Position numbers and translations under genes: made by a program. This document shows, piece by piece, positions 34,078 through 43,018 of a stretch of DNA of 64,000 nt. Origin of the DNA: an uncultured Roseicyclus sp. (GTDB lineage: Bacteria; Pseudomonadota; Alphaproteobacteria; Rhodobacterales; Rhodobacteraceae); assembly GCF_937892565.1 (NCBI RefSeq), contig NZ_CALAHQ010000060.1, forward strand, positions 1 through 64,000, written 5' to 3'. The notes beneath the pieces were generated by a model that had not been told where the DNA came from, ran no database searches, and saw only the letters and a program-made list of their open reading frames with translations. Every line of letters begins with the position of its first letter. Within the stretch, counting starts at the first letter, position 1.

Positions 34078-35177
34078 AGGACCGCATCCGACAGGATCTG
34101 ATCGCCCTGATGTTGATCCCCGGCCTTTCCGGCCATGAGGACCGCGTGCGCCGGCATATCGCCGCCAGCCTGCCCAACCTGCCGCAGCCGCCGCGCACCG
34201 ACCGGCTGGGCAATCTGATCGTGACCCTTCCCGGCGACCCGCAGGCGCCATCGGTCATGGTGTTCACCCATATGGACCAGCTCGGCTTTTTTGTGCGCAA
34301 GATCGAGGATGATGGCTTGATCCGGGTCGAACGCATGGGCGGCGTGCCCGAACGGGCGTTGGCGGCACAGGCGGTGCTGCTGTGTGTCGGCCCCGGCCGT
34401 GACGTGCCCGGCATCATCTGCAACAAGAGCCATCACGCCACCACCCCGGAGGAGAAATATCACGTCATCAAGGCACCTGATCTGTTGATCGACACCGGCC
34501 ACGGCTCGCGCGCCGCGGTCGAGGCTGTGGGTGTTCGCATCGGCACGCCCGTGGTCTATCGCCCGAACGTCATCGAGATGGCCGGCGACCGGATCGCCGG
34601 CACCAGCATCGACGACCGTGCCGGTTGTGCCGTGCTGATCGAGCTGGCCCGCGCCCTTGTCACCCGGCATGGCGGGCCGACCGTGCATCTGGTCTTTTCG
34701 GTGCAGGAGGAATTCAACCTGCGCGGTGCGCTGGTCGCCGCCCAGACCCTCAAGCCCGACATCGCCATCCAGATCGATCTGATGTTGGCCTGTGACACGC
34801 CCGACATGGCGTCGCGGGGCGACATGCGGATGGGCGGCGGGCCGGGGATGTCGCTCTATTCCTTTCACGGGCGCGGCACGCTCAACGGCGTGATCCCGCA
34901 CCCCGCCGCCGTCCGGCTGATCGAACAGACCGCACAGGCCCAAGAAATCCCCCTTCAGCGCAGCGCACAGGTGGGTGTTCTGACCGACCTGTCCTATGTG
35001 CAGCTTGTGGGCGAGGGGGTGGTGTCGGTCGATCTGGGCTTTCCCTGTCGCTACACCCACTCGGCGCTCGAGATGTGCGACCTTGATGATCTGGTCGCCT
35101 TGGCGCGGCTGCTGGAATGCGCGCTTGCGGGCATCGGTCCCGATTTTGCGCTGTCACGCGATGAGGGCACGCCATGA
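34074..35177 (+). CDS. M42 family metallopeptidase-like protein (SgcX/FrvX type)
   Basis: Protein of 367 residues. Dinuclear metal ligands can be placed: H66 and D68 in THMD, the bridging aspartate in SIDDRAG, the catalytic EE in SVQEEF, an aspartate in QIDLML and a late histidine in YTHSALE. Members were named endoglucanases but act as aminopeptidases. SgcX of E. coli lies beside a BtpA-family gene, as here, which hints at a real functional pair (perhaps removal of an amino acid or amide from a glycoconjugate). ATGA overlaps at both ends. Confidence 0.82.
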   Translation: MKDRIRQDLIALMLIPGLSGHEDRVRRHIAASLPNLPQPPRTDRLGNLIVTLPGDPQAPSVMVFTHMDQLGFFVRKIEDDGLIRVERMGGVPERALAAQAVLLCVGPGRDVPGIICNKSHHATTPEEKYHVIKAPDLLIDTGHGSRAAVEAVGVRIGTPVVYRPNVIEMAGDRIAGTSIDDRAGCAVLIELARALVTRHGGPTVHLVFSVQEEFNLRGALVAAQTLKPDIAIQIDLMLACDTPDMASRGDMRMGGGPGMSLYSFHGRGTLNGVIPHPAAVRLIEQTAQAQEIPLQRSAQVGVLTDLSYVQLVGEGVVSVDLGFPCRYTHSALEMCDLDDLVALARLLECALAGIGPDFALSRDEGTP

Positions 35178-36661
35178 CCTGCACGCTTGGCATCGACATC
35201 GGTACCTTCGAATCCAAGGGCGTTCTTGTGGACCAGAACGGCCGGATCCTTGCCGAGGCCCGCCACCCCCACAAGATGCTGGTCCCACGCCCCGGCTGGG
35301 CCGAACATCGCGCCGACGAAGACTGGTGGGGCGATGTGGTGCGTATCACGCGCGCCATTCTGGCCACGCCGGGCGTGTCGGCGCGCGATATCGCCTGCAT
35401 CGCCACCAGCGCCATCGGGCCCTGCATGCTGCCCGTCGATGCGGCGGGCGACCCGCTGATGAATGGGGTGCTCTATGGCGTCGACACCCGCGCAAGCGCC
35501 GAGATCGCGGAACTGACGGGCCGCATCGGTGCCGACACGATCCTTGATCGCTGCGGCAATGCGCTGACCTCGCAATCGGTCGGGCCAAAGATCTTGTGGC
35601 TCAAACGCCACCACCCCGAGATCTTTGCAAAGACCGCCAAGATCCTGACATCGACCAGCCATGTGGTTTTCCGTCTGACCGGCGCCCATGTGATCGATCA
35701 TTACACCGCCGCCAATTTCAGCCCGCTCTATGATGTGGCCACCCAGGATTGGACGACGGCATTGGCCGACGACATCATCGGCGCCGACAGGCTGCCGCGC
35801 CTGATGTGGTCGACCCAGATCGCCGGCCGGGTGACCGAGGTGGCGGCGGCCGAAACCGGGCTTGTGGCTGGCACACCCGTCACCTGCGGCACCATCGATG
35901 CCGCCGCCGAGGCCATCAGCGTGGGCGTGCGGCATGCGGGCGACATGATGATGATGTATGGCTCGACCATCTTCATGATCCAGTTGACCGCCGAACGGGT
36001 GCGCGACGCGCGGCTGTGGTATGCGCCATGGCTGTTTCCGGGGGTCCATGCCTCGATGGCGGGGCTGGCCACAAGCGGCACGCTGACCCATTGGTTTCGC
36101 GACCAGATGGCGCGCGAGCTTGCCCCGGAAACGGCTTTCGCCACCCTCGCCGAAGAGGCCGCCGCTTCGCCCGCCTGCGCCAACGGCCTGCTGATGCTGC
36201 CCTATTTCTCGGGCGAGCGGACACCGCTGCACGATCCGCTGGCCAAGGGCGCATTCTATGGGCTGAACCTGACACATGGGCGGGGCGACATGTATCGCGC
36301 CCTGCTCGAAGGCATCGCGATGGGTAGCGCCCATGTCATCGACTGTTACCGCGACGTCGGGCAGGCGCCGGGGCGGGTCATGGCCGTCGGGGGCGGCACG
36401 AAGAACGCCGTCTGGCTGCAATCCACCTCGGATTTCGGGGGGGTGGCGCAAATCCTGTGCGACAAGACCCTGGGCGCAAGCTATGGCAATGCGTTTCTGG
36501 CGGCCGTGGCCGTCGGATTGGCCGACCCGGCCGATATCGACCGATGGAACCCGGCGGTGCGCCGCGTCGATCCCGCCGGTGGCCCGGATCACGACAGACA
36601 TTATGACCTGTTCCGAAAGCTTTACACCCAGACACGCGACATTGCGCATGCGCTTGGCTGA
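35174..36661 (+). CDS. FGGY-family carbohydrate kinase
   Basis: Protein of 495 residues, normal for FGGY kinases. The N-terminal phosphate motif is GIDIGTFESKG (residues 6-16), the catalytic-aspartate region is GVLYGVDTRA (about 96-105), and LPYFSGERTPLHDP (about 340) is the C-terminal FGGY signature. It phosphorylates a ketose or polyol with ATP. It resembles xylulose kinases most, but the operon gives no known substrate. ATG 35174 overlaps the upstream stop (ATGA). Confidence 0.88.
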   Translation: MTCTLGIDIGTFESKGVLVDQNGRILAEARHPHKMLVPRPGWAEHRADEDWWGDVVRITRAILATPGVSARDIACIATSAIGPCMLPVDAAGDPLMNGVLYGVDTRASAEIAELTGRIGADTILDRCGNALTSQSVGPKILWLKRHHPEIFAKTAKILTSTSHVVFRLTGAHVIDHYTAANFSPLYDVATQDWTTALADDIIGADRLPRLMWSTQIAGRVTEVAAAETGLVAGTPVTCGTIDAAAEAISVGVRHAGDMMMMYGSTIFMIQLTAERVRDARLWYAPWLFPGVHASMAGLATSGTLTHWFRDQMARELAPETAFATLAEEAAASPACANGLLMLPYFSGERTPLHDPLAKGAFYGLNLTHGRGDMYRALLEGIAMGSAHVIDCYRDVGQAPGRVMAVGGGTKNAVWLQSTSDFGGVAQILCDKTLGASYGNAFLAAVAVGLADPADIDRWNPAVRRVDPAGGPDHDRHYDLFRKLYTQTRDIAHALG

Positions 36662-37214
36662 CGGGGCGCTTTATCAGACGGCTCTGGCTGAACTTGGTGA
36701 TGTGACGGCGCGCATCACCGCCGCCGAAACGGCGGCGGCATGCGCCTTGATCGCCGATGCGGGGCAGTTGGTGCTTTACGGCTGTGGCCGCGAGGGGCTT
36801 TTGGTGCGGGGCTTTGCCATGCGGCTGCATCATCTGGGGCTGCGCGTGGCCATGCAGGGCGACATGGCCTGTCCGCCGGTGGGGCCGGGTGATCTGTTCA
36901 TCGCATCTGCCGGACCCGGGGAGCTGTCGACCGTCACGGCCCTGATGCAGGTGGCGCGCGGGGCCGGGGCGGATGTGCTGTTCTTGACGGCGGAACCCGC
37001 CACGCCCACAGCCCGGCTTGCGACACAGGTTCTGACCATCCCGGCCCAGACCATGGCGCGCGATACCGCGCCCGGCGCAAGCACGGTCTTGCCGATGGGT
37101 TCGATCTATGAGGGGGCGCTGTTCGTGCTGTTCGAAATCATGGTGCTTCGGCTGCGCGAGCGGCTTGGCGCAACGCCCGAGGCCATGCGCGCCCGGCACA
37201 CAAATCTGGAGTGA
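36648..37214 (+). CDS. SIS-domain sugar-phosphate isomerase (6-phospho-3-hexuloisomerase-like)
   Basis: Protein of 188 residues, one SIS domain. GCGREGLLVRGFAMRLHHLG (about 42-61) and SAGPGELSTV (about 83-92) are the phosphosugar-binding loops in the form seen in HxlB-type isomerases; GSIYEGALFVLFE lies in the last helix. I start at 36648, overlapping the kinase stop by 14 bp. It probably isomerises or senses the sugar phosphate produced by the FGGY kinase. Confidence 0.8.
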   Translation: MRLADGALYQTALAELGDVTARITAAETAAACALIADAGQLVLYGCGREGLLVRGFAMRLHHLGLRVAMQGDMACPPVGPGDLFIASAGPGELSTVTALMQVARGAGADVLFLTAEPATPTARLATQVLTIPAQTMARDTAPGASTVLPMGSIYEGALFVLFEIMVLRLRERLGATPEAMRARHTNLE

Positions 37215-37218
37215 TCCG

Positions 37219-37968
37219 ATGCGGTTCGAACTTATGCGCCCCCACCAGATCCGCGATGCCATCGCGCGCGATGTGGCTGTGGTTTTGCCCATCGGTGTGA
37301 TGGAATATCATGGGGAACACATGGGCGTCGGCATGGATTTGCTGGCCGTGACCCGTGTTCTCGACCGGCTCGAGGCCGAGGCGCCGGACAAGATCGTGAT
37401 CTTGCCGCCCTTTGCCTATGGCGCGGCCAGCTATGCCGTCGCCGCCCCCGAAGGCAGCGGCACGCTGCATGTGGACGCCGGGCGCATTGCACCGATGGCA
37501 CAAGATATGTTTCTTGGTCTTTTGCGCATCGGATTTCGCAATATCCACGGTCTGATCCATCACCAGACCGAAAACTTTGCCGCCGGCATGCCAACCGATC
37601 TGGCGTTTCGGTTTGCCGGGCGACAGGCCGTTTTCCAATGTCTCGAAAGCGAACGGGGCGAGGGGTGGTGGGGCCGAAACGACATGCAAGACTACTATGC
37701 CCGCCAGTCTGCGGGCAGTGACCCGTTCAACTGGGTGCGTGTGCATCCGCTGATGACGCCCGAGATCACCGCCATCTATCCCTTTGATCATGCCGGGGTC
37801 GGGGAGACCTCGCTGATGTTGGCGCTGGCGCCCGATGTGGTCGAAATGGACAGGCTGGCCGCCAACACCGCCTGGTACACGGCCAGCGCCGTCGAGGCCA
37901 CGGCAGAGTTGGGCGAACGCGGGGTCGCCGCGATCCTTGCGCATCTGCGGCGGGTGCTTGGGGTCTGA
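37219..37968 (+). CDS. Creatininase-fold amidohydrolase
   Basis: Protein of 249 residues. Metal-binding residues of the fold are present: E and H in GVMEYHGEH (about 26-34), an aspartate in GMDLL, HHQTEN (about 113-118), and VGETSLMLAL near residue 190. Creatininase-fold enzymes hydrolyse or form C-N bonds in many pathways. Position at the end of the BtpA/M42/FGGY/SIS operon argues for a sugar-related substrate rather than creatinine, although a creatinase is encoded 13 kb away. ATG 37219 starts 4 bp after the SIS stop. Confidence 0.8.
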   Translation: MRFELMRPHQIRDAIARDVAVVLPIGVMEYHGEHMGVGMDLLAVTRVLDRLEAEAPDKIVILPPFAYGAASYAVAAPEGSGTLHVDAGRIAPMAQDMFLGLLRIGFRNIHGLIHHQTENFAAGMPTDLAFRFAGRQAVFQCLESERGEGWWGRNDMQDYYARQSAGSDPFNWVRVHPLMTPEITAIYPFDHAGVGETSLMLALAPDVVEMDRLAANTAWYTASAVEATAELGERGVAAILAHLRRVLGV

Positions 37969-37972
37969 GACC

Positions 37973-38890
37973 TTATTTGACCGCGCCGGCGGCCATGCCC
38001 TTGATGATGTATTTCTCAAGCAAGATGGCCACCAGGATCAGCGGCAAGATCGCGGCCGACGACAGCGCCGCCATCGACCACCACGAAATGCCCTGTGAGC
38101 CCGTCTGGCTTGCGACCATCACGGGCAAGGTGTTGGCATTGGTCGATGTCAGCAGCGCGGCAAAGAAATATTCATTCCACGTCAGCACCAGCGACAAGAT
38201 GAAGGCCGCGACCATGCCGGGCAGGGCGATGGGCAAGATGATCGTCACAAAGGCGCCCCAGATCGACAGCCCGTCCACCAGCGCGGCTTCCTCCAGCTCG
38301 GTCGGGATAGAGCTGAACTGATCGCGCATGATCCAGATGACGATCGGCATCACGGTCAGCGTGTAAAGCAAGATCAGCCCGATGCGCGTGTCCAGCAGCG
38401 CCAGCTCCTTGTAAAGCACAAGGAAAGGCAGGGCGAGCACGACGGGTGGCAAGATCAGCTGGCTGAGAAAGAAAAACGAGATATCCGCGTTCTTCATGAA
38501 GCCGAAGCGATAGTTGAACCGGCTCAGCCCATAGGCCGCCATGCTTCCCAAGACCAGCGCCAGCGCCGACGAACACAGCGCCACGATGACCGAATTCCAG
38601 AACCGCTTCAGGAATTCCGCGCGAACCGTGGATTCGGCAAAGATCGTTTCGGGCGACAGGCCCAGCGACCGCAGGCCCAGCATCTTGGGTTCGAAATCCA
38701 CCCAAGGCACCAGATTGCCCTGCATCACATCGGGCGCCGCCTTGAACGAGGTCGTCAGCGTCCAATAGATCGGAAACAGACAGATGAACGCCCAAACCAG
38801 CAAGACCGCATAGATCGCCGCCCGGCCAAGGAACCAGCTGGGACGAAAGGCGCGATCGGCGTCGCTGTCACGAAAGATCTGTTGCGTCAT
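37973..38890 (-). CDS. Carbohydrate ABC transporter permease (MalG type)
   Basis: Protein of 305 residues with six membrane segments and the cytoplasmic EAA loop (EEAALVDGLSIWGAF at about 205-219) that contacts the ATPase. Together with the MalF-type permease 1 bp upstream, the binding protein at 40082 and the MalK-type ATPase at 41953 it makes one carbohydrate importer. Confidence 0.92.
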   Translation of the reverse strand: MTQQIFRDSDADRAFRPSWFLGRAAIYAVLLVWAFICLFPIYWTLTTSFKAAPDVMQGNLVPWVDFEPKMLGLRSLGLSPETIFAESTVRAEFLKRFWNSVIVALCSSALALVLGSMAAYGLSRFNYRFGFMKNADISFFFLSQLILPPVVLALPFLVLYKELALLDTRIGLILLYTLTVMPIVIWIMRDQFSSIPTELEEAALVDGLSIWGAFVTIILPIALPGMVAAFILSLVLTWNEYFFAALLTSTNANTLPVMVASQTGSQGISWWSMAALSSAAILPLILVAILLEKYIIKGMAAGAVK

Positions 38891-38891
38891 C

Positions 38892-40001
38892 TCAGTACCT
38901 CGGTCGCATCCAGCGGTCGGCCAGCTTCATCAAGATCGTCATCGCGATCACGATCAGCACCAGATAGACAATGGCCAGCAGCGTGCCATAGCCCACGTTC
39001 GAGCGGTCGCGGTATTCGCGGAAAATGAAGCTGGTGACGCTGTCGGTTGCCCCGCCCGGGCCACCGGCGGTGATGTTGATGATGATATCGGCCAGCTTCA
39101 GCTTGAAGATGATCCGGATCAGGATGGCGGTGATCGACACCGGCAGCATCAGTGGAAACGTGATTTCCCAAAACCGGCTCCAGCCCGATGCGCCATCGAC
39201 CTCGGCGGCTTCGCGTAATTCCTTGGGGATGGCCTGCAGACCGGCAAGGATCATGATCATCATGAAGGGGATAAAGGTCCACGCATCCATCGCCATGATC
39301 ATGAAGCGCGCCATCTCGGGCGACCCGAAGAACGAGATCTGATCAAATCCCAGCTCGCGCAACAGGCGCGCCACAGGGCCAAAGCGAATTTCGAGCATCG
39401 ACTTGCCGATCATCCAGCTGACCGCCACCGGCGACAGCATCAGCGGCAACAGGAATGCCACGCGAAAGAACTTGCGCGCCCGGATCTGGGCATTCAGCGC
39501 CAGCGCCAAGCCAAAGGCGATGGCATATTCCACCACGATGGCCAGCGTGTACCAGACCATGTTCTTCAGCGCATTCCAATAGAACGGGTCGGCCCACATC
39601 TGTCGGACATTGTCGAGCCCGTTGAACTGACGCCCTGTGGGCGAAGACAGGTTCCAATTGGAAAAGGCGATGCCCAGCGCAAAGATCAGCGGGAATACCA
39701 CCATCGCCACCACAAACAACGCAGCCGGCAGCACAAACAGCGCCCGCTTGCCCCGTTCGCCATAGAGCAGCACCTGACCCCAGCACAGGCAGCTTGCCCA
39801 GATCAAAAAGGCGTAAAGCGTGGGCCGCCAGGTTTCAAAGCCCAGCGAAACGATGCCCTGAGTGTCGAGATATTGCACCAGACCCACAACACAAAGCAGC
39901 GCCGCAGAGGCCCAGATGATCGTTTTGCCGAAGCGGATGCGCGCGGCCGATATGTTGTCGGCCGTCACGATGTGCAGATAATCGGCCTCGGTCGATGCCA
40001 T
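38892..40001 (-). CDS. Carbohydrate ABC transporter permease (MalF type)
   Basis: Protein of 369 residues with about eight membrane segments, two of them in an N-terminal extension (about 30-75), and an EAA loop (REAAEVDGASGWSRF near 285). ATG 40001 is preferred because AAGGAACC lies upstream. A strong hairpin separates it from the binding-protein gene. Confidence 0.92.
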   Translation of the reverse strand: MASTEADYLHIVTADNISAARIRFGKTIIWASAALLCVVGLVQYLDTQGIVSLGFETWRPTLYAFLIWASCLCWGQVLLYGERGKRALFVLPAALFVVAMVVFPLIFALGIAFSNWNLSSPTGRQFNGLDNVRQMWADPFYWNALKNMVWYTLAIVVEYAIAFGLALALNAQIRARKFFRVAFLLPLMLSPVAVSWMIGKSMLEIRFGPVARLLRELGFDQISFFGSPEMARFMIMAMDAWTFIPFMMIMILAGLQAIPKELREAAEVDGASGWSRFWEITFPLMLPVSITAILIRIIFKLKLADIIINITAGGPGGATDSVTSFIFREYRDRSNVGYGTLLAIVYLVLIVIAMTILMKLADRWMRPRY

Positions 40002-40025
40002 TGCGGTTCCTTGCCCCCCTTTGGT

Positions 40026-40054
40026 CACAGGCCGGGCTTGCAGCCCGGCCTGTG
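40026..40054 (-). terminator. Intercistronic hairpin between binding-protein and permease genes
   Basis: Perfect 12-bp stem CACAGGCCGGGC/GCCCGGCCTGTG with a 5-nt loop and no strong T-run. Such hairpins stabilise or partly terminate the upstream message, giving more binding protein than permease. Confidence 0.75.
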
Positions 40055-40081
40055 TGTTGTCTTGTCAGCGCCGTGCGCGGA

Positions 40082-41722
40082 TCACATCCCCAAAGACGCC
40101 TTGTAGAGCGCGATCTGGCTGTCGCGCCCGATCTGGTCGGTGATCCGTTCCCAAGCTGCGGCGATGGCATCTGCCGTTTCCTGCGCGCTGGCATACTGGC
40201 CTGCAAAGCCCTTTGCCAGTTCGTCCTCGGCCACCGAGTAGTATTGGAAAATGCCGGGGATGCGCGGTTCGACGGCGGCATTGGGGTGGTTGTAGCTGTC
40301 GGCATTGGACCCAAGATAGTCCTCGACGAAAGCGCGGTCATAGCCTGCGGCTTCCCACTCTTCGTAGTTGAAGTGCGAGTTGCGATAGGGCTGGAACCCC
40401 GAAGGATAGGCCGACATCCACAGCGACAGATCCTTGCCGCCCAGATGTGCCGCGGCCGACCATGCGGCCTTGCGCTTCGCTTCATCGCCCGACACGCGTG
40501 CCGTGACATAGATGCCCCAGCCGATATAGGCCATCTGCGGTGCCTCGTTTGCCACATCTTCCCAGGCGCCGGCGGCCGCGTTGTAGCGGCGGTCCGAACC
40601 GGGGTTGATGCCAAAGCCCACGACATCGCCAACCACCGAGGTATCCGAGGTGCGCGCCGAAGACCCCACGTCGCCCCACCACATCAGCATGGAGCCGGTG
40701 CCGGCAAGGAACTGCTGGAACGCGGTCGTGCCGGGGTCGGCGTTGATCTGGTCGGCCGGATAGGCGCCCGGCGTCGCGATCAGGTCCATCACGTCCTGGA
40801 TCGCCTGCACCCAGCCGGGGTTGTTCACCCTGGGCTTCATCGTGTCGGCATCGAACAGCCATGCCGGATCGTCGGGGTGTTTCACATAGGCGGTGGCGCG
40901 GTTGGCGATGAAGTAGAAGCCAAAGCCGCCCCAGCCCTTCAGCGGGTCAAGATAGCCATGCGCGGGCAGGCCCGTCAGCGGGTCGGTCTGGCCGGCCAGT
41001 GCCTTGGATACTGCATTCACCTGCTGCCAGGTGGAGGGCACTGTCTCGCCGCCGATCGCGCCTGCGCCGAAATAGTCCTTGCGGTAGGCAAAGGTGTGGC
41101 AGTCGCCGTCAATGGTCACGCGGTACTTCTTGCCGTCCCATGTGCCGACGGGGGGCTGCAGATAGCCCACCAGATCGCCTTCGTCGATCTGCTCGGACAC
41201 CCAGCCGGGCATTTCGTCCAAAAGCCCGCGCCCTGCGGTGTCGCCTTCGAAGGGGGCGCCCATCTCGAGGATGTCGAAATCGACCGTGCCTGTCGCAATC
41301 GATTGCTGCAGGCGCGCGTTGTAGTCAGCTTGCGCCAGATCGATCCAGTTGATCTTGGCCCCGGTATAGGCTTCCCACGGCTTGAGAAACCCGCGGAACA
41401 AAAAGTTGTGCAGATTCTGGTTGTTGAGCCCCATAAAGGTCAGCTCGACACCCGCAAACTCGCCCTGGGCGACCCGCTCCATTGTCGGGCCAAGGCACAT
41501 TTCGCCCACTTTCTGCCAATCGGCATCGGTCGGCGATCCCATGCCCACACCGGGGACCTTGAGGATTTCGGCACGCACATTGCCATGCCCGCCTGCCAGC
41601 GCGCGACCTGCGGGCGCAAGCCCGCCAAGTGCGGCCAGCGCGCCGACACTTGCGGCACCCTTCAACAGCCCGCGGCGGGTCAACCCAGCAGCGACCGCGT
41701 ATTTGTAGAGATCGATTTTCAC
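40082..41722 (-). CDS. Carbohydrate ABC transporter substrate-binding protein (Tat-exported)
   Basis: Protein of 546 residues, longer than the usual 400-450 of family 1 binding proteins, as in those for larger glycosides. Residues 15-19 form a twin-arginine signal (LTRRG, then LLKGAAS), with cleavage near residue 43. The start is GTG 41722 with a strong GGGAGGAAT site. Operator site 3 lies upstream, so the importer should respond to the same regulator as the fucose genes. The likely cargo is fucose or a fucose-containing glycan (inference). Confidence 0.88.
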   Translation of the reverse strand: MKIDLYKYAVAAGLTRRGLLKGAASVGALAALGGLAPAGRALAGGHGNVRAEILKVPGVGMGSPTDADWQKVGEMCLGPTMERVAQGEFAGVELTFMGLNNQNLHNFLFRGFLKPWEAYTGAKINWIDLAQADYNARLQQSIATGTVDFDILEMGAPFEGDTAGRGLLDEMPGWVSEQIDEGDLVGYLQPPVGTWDGKKYRVTIDGDCHTFAYRKDYFGAGAIGGETVPSTWQQVNAVSKALAGQTDPLTGLPAHGYLDPLKGWGGFGFYFIANRATAYVKHPDDPAWLFDADTMKPRVNNPGWVQAIQDVMDLIATPGAYPADQINADPGTTAFQQFLAGTGSMLMWWGDVGSSARTSDTSVVGDVVGFGINPGSDRRYNAAAGAWEDVANEAPQMAYIGWGIYVTARVSGDEAKRKAAWSAAAHLGGKDLSLWMSAYPSGFQPYRNSHFNYEEWEAAGYDRAFVEDYLGSNADSYNHPNAAVEPRIPGIFQYYSVAEDELAKGFAGQYASAQETADAIAAAWERITDQIGRDSQIALYKASLGM

Positions 41723-41870
41723 CAGAATTCCTCCCTGAATAACTGGCGCATGCTCTTAGCGGCAGCGCCAAGATCTTGTGCGACCCCCTGCATGGAAAAA
41801 TCCCAGTGTCCCTGCCGTGGTGCAACAGATCGGAGCATTTCAGTCGCAATGGGGCCTGTCAAGTTTCTAA

Positions 41871-41882
41871 CATGTTAGTATG
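41871..41882. promoter_or_regulatory. Candidate GntR operator, site 3
   Basis: CATGTTAGTATG, overlapping a perfect 12-bp palindrome CTAACATGTTAG (41867-41878). It lies between the divergent binding-protein and ATPase genes of the carbohydrate importer. Confidence 0.62.
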
Positions 41883-41952
41883 GTCAGGTTGTGGACAGGC
41901 TCTGCCCGCTGGGCTAGTCGTTGGGACAACGCGGTGAAACGGGCGGTGCGCA

Positions 41953-43014
41953 ATGGCAGAGGTCAAGGTCAGGGAACTTCGAAAGGCCTATGGCGATGTT
42001 GGGGTCATTCATGGCCTTGATGTCGATATTCCTGATGGGGCCTTTGTTGTGCTGGTCGGGCCATCGGGCTGCGGCAAGTCCACGCTTTTGCGCATGATCG
42101 CGGGGCTCGAGGGGATCACCTCGGGCACCATTCACATCGGGGAGCGGTTGGTCAATAACCTGCCGCCCGCCGAACGCGACATCGCCATGGTGTTCCAGAA
42201 CTATGCGCTTTACCCGCACAAGACGGTCGAGGCGAACATGGCTTTCGCCCTGCGGATGCGAAAGATGGACAAGGCCGAGATCAAGGCCAAGGTGGACCGC
42301 GCGGCCGAGGTGCTGGGCCTGACGCCATACCTGCATCGCTATCCCCGCGCCCTGTCGGGTGGTCAGCGCCAGCGCGTCGCCATGGGCCGCGCCATCGTCC
42401 GCGACCCGCAGGTGTTCTTGTTCGACGAACCGCTGTCGAACCTTGATGCCAAGCTCAGGGTGCAGATGCGCACCGAGATCCGCGAATTGCACCAGCGGCT
42501 GGGAACCACGACGGTCTACGTCACCCATGACCAGATCGAAGCGATGACCATGGCCGACAAGATCGTCGTGATGCAGGGCGGGCGGATCGAACAGATGGGC
42601 ACACCGCTTGAGGTCTATGACAAACCCGCCAATCTGTTTGTCGCGGGGTTCATCGGATCGCCCGCGATGAACATGCTTGATGCCGTGGTGCGCCATATCG
42701 ACGGCGCCGTTGTGGCCGAGGTGGCGGGTGCCCATGTGCGGCTCGACCAGCCCGGGCTTGCCGATGGGCAGGAGATCGTTCTGGGCGTTCGGCCCGAGCA
42801 TCTTGCCCCCGGTGACACGGGCCTATCGGGCCAGATCGCGGTGGTCGAACCGACAGGTGCGGAAACCTATCTGTTTGTCCGCTTGGGCGCGAGGGAGGTG
42901 ACGGCCGTCTTGCGCGAACGCCGCGATGTGCGCCCGGGGCAAGACATCCGGCTTGGCGTGGTACAGGGCGCTTCGCATGTCTTCGACCGAAAGACGGGCA
43001 TGCGGATCGGTTAG
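41953..43014 (+). CDS. Carbohydrate ABC transporter ATP-binding protein (MalK/UgpC type)
   Basis: Protein of 353 residues. Walker [10 protein letters not shown] (about 36-44), signature LSGGQRQRV (about 134), Walker [13 protein letters not shown]-loop VTHDQ, and a C-terminal TOBE regulatory domain from about residue 240. It energises the MalFG-type permease encoded divergently. First gene of a rightward operon with the esterase, FucU and ribokinase genes. Confidence 0.93.
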   Translation: MAEVKVRELRKAYGDVGVIHGLDVDIPDGAFVVLVGPSGCGKSTLLRMIAGLEGITSGTIHIGERLVNNLPPAERDIAMVFQNYALYPHKTVEANMAFALRMRKMDKAEIKAKVDRAAEVLGLTPYLHRYPRALSGGQRQRVAMGRAIVRDPQVFLFDEPLSNLDAKLRVQMRTEIRELHQRLGTTTVYVTHDQIEAMTMADKIVVMQGGRIEQMGTPLEVYDKPANLFVAGFIGSPAMNMLDAVVRHIDGAVVAEVAGAHVRLDQPGLADGQEIVLGVRPEHLAPGDTGLSGQIAVVEPTGAETYLFVRLGAREVTAVLRERRDVRPGQDIRLGVVQGASHVFDRKTGMRIG

Positions 43015-43018
43015 GCGG

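Noticed and set aside
33726..35060. 444-codon minus-strand frame opposite the BtpA and M42 genes
   Set aside because: Low-complexity shadow; both sense genes have clear motifs and overlapping junctions.
37219..37968. True creatininase feeding the creatinase at 50318
   Set aside because: It is in a different operon with sugar enzymes, 13 kb away, and the surrounding genes point to another substrate of the same fold.
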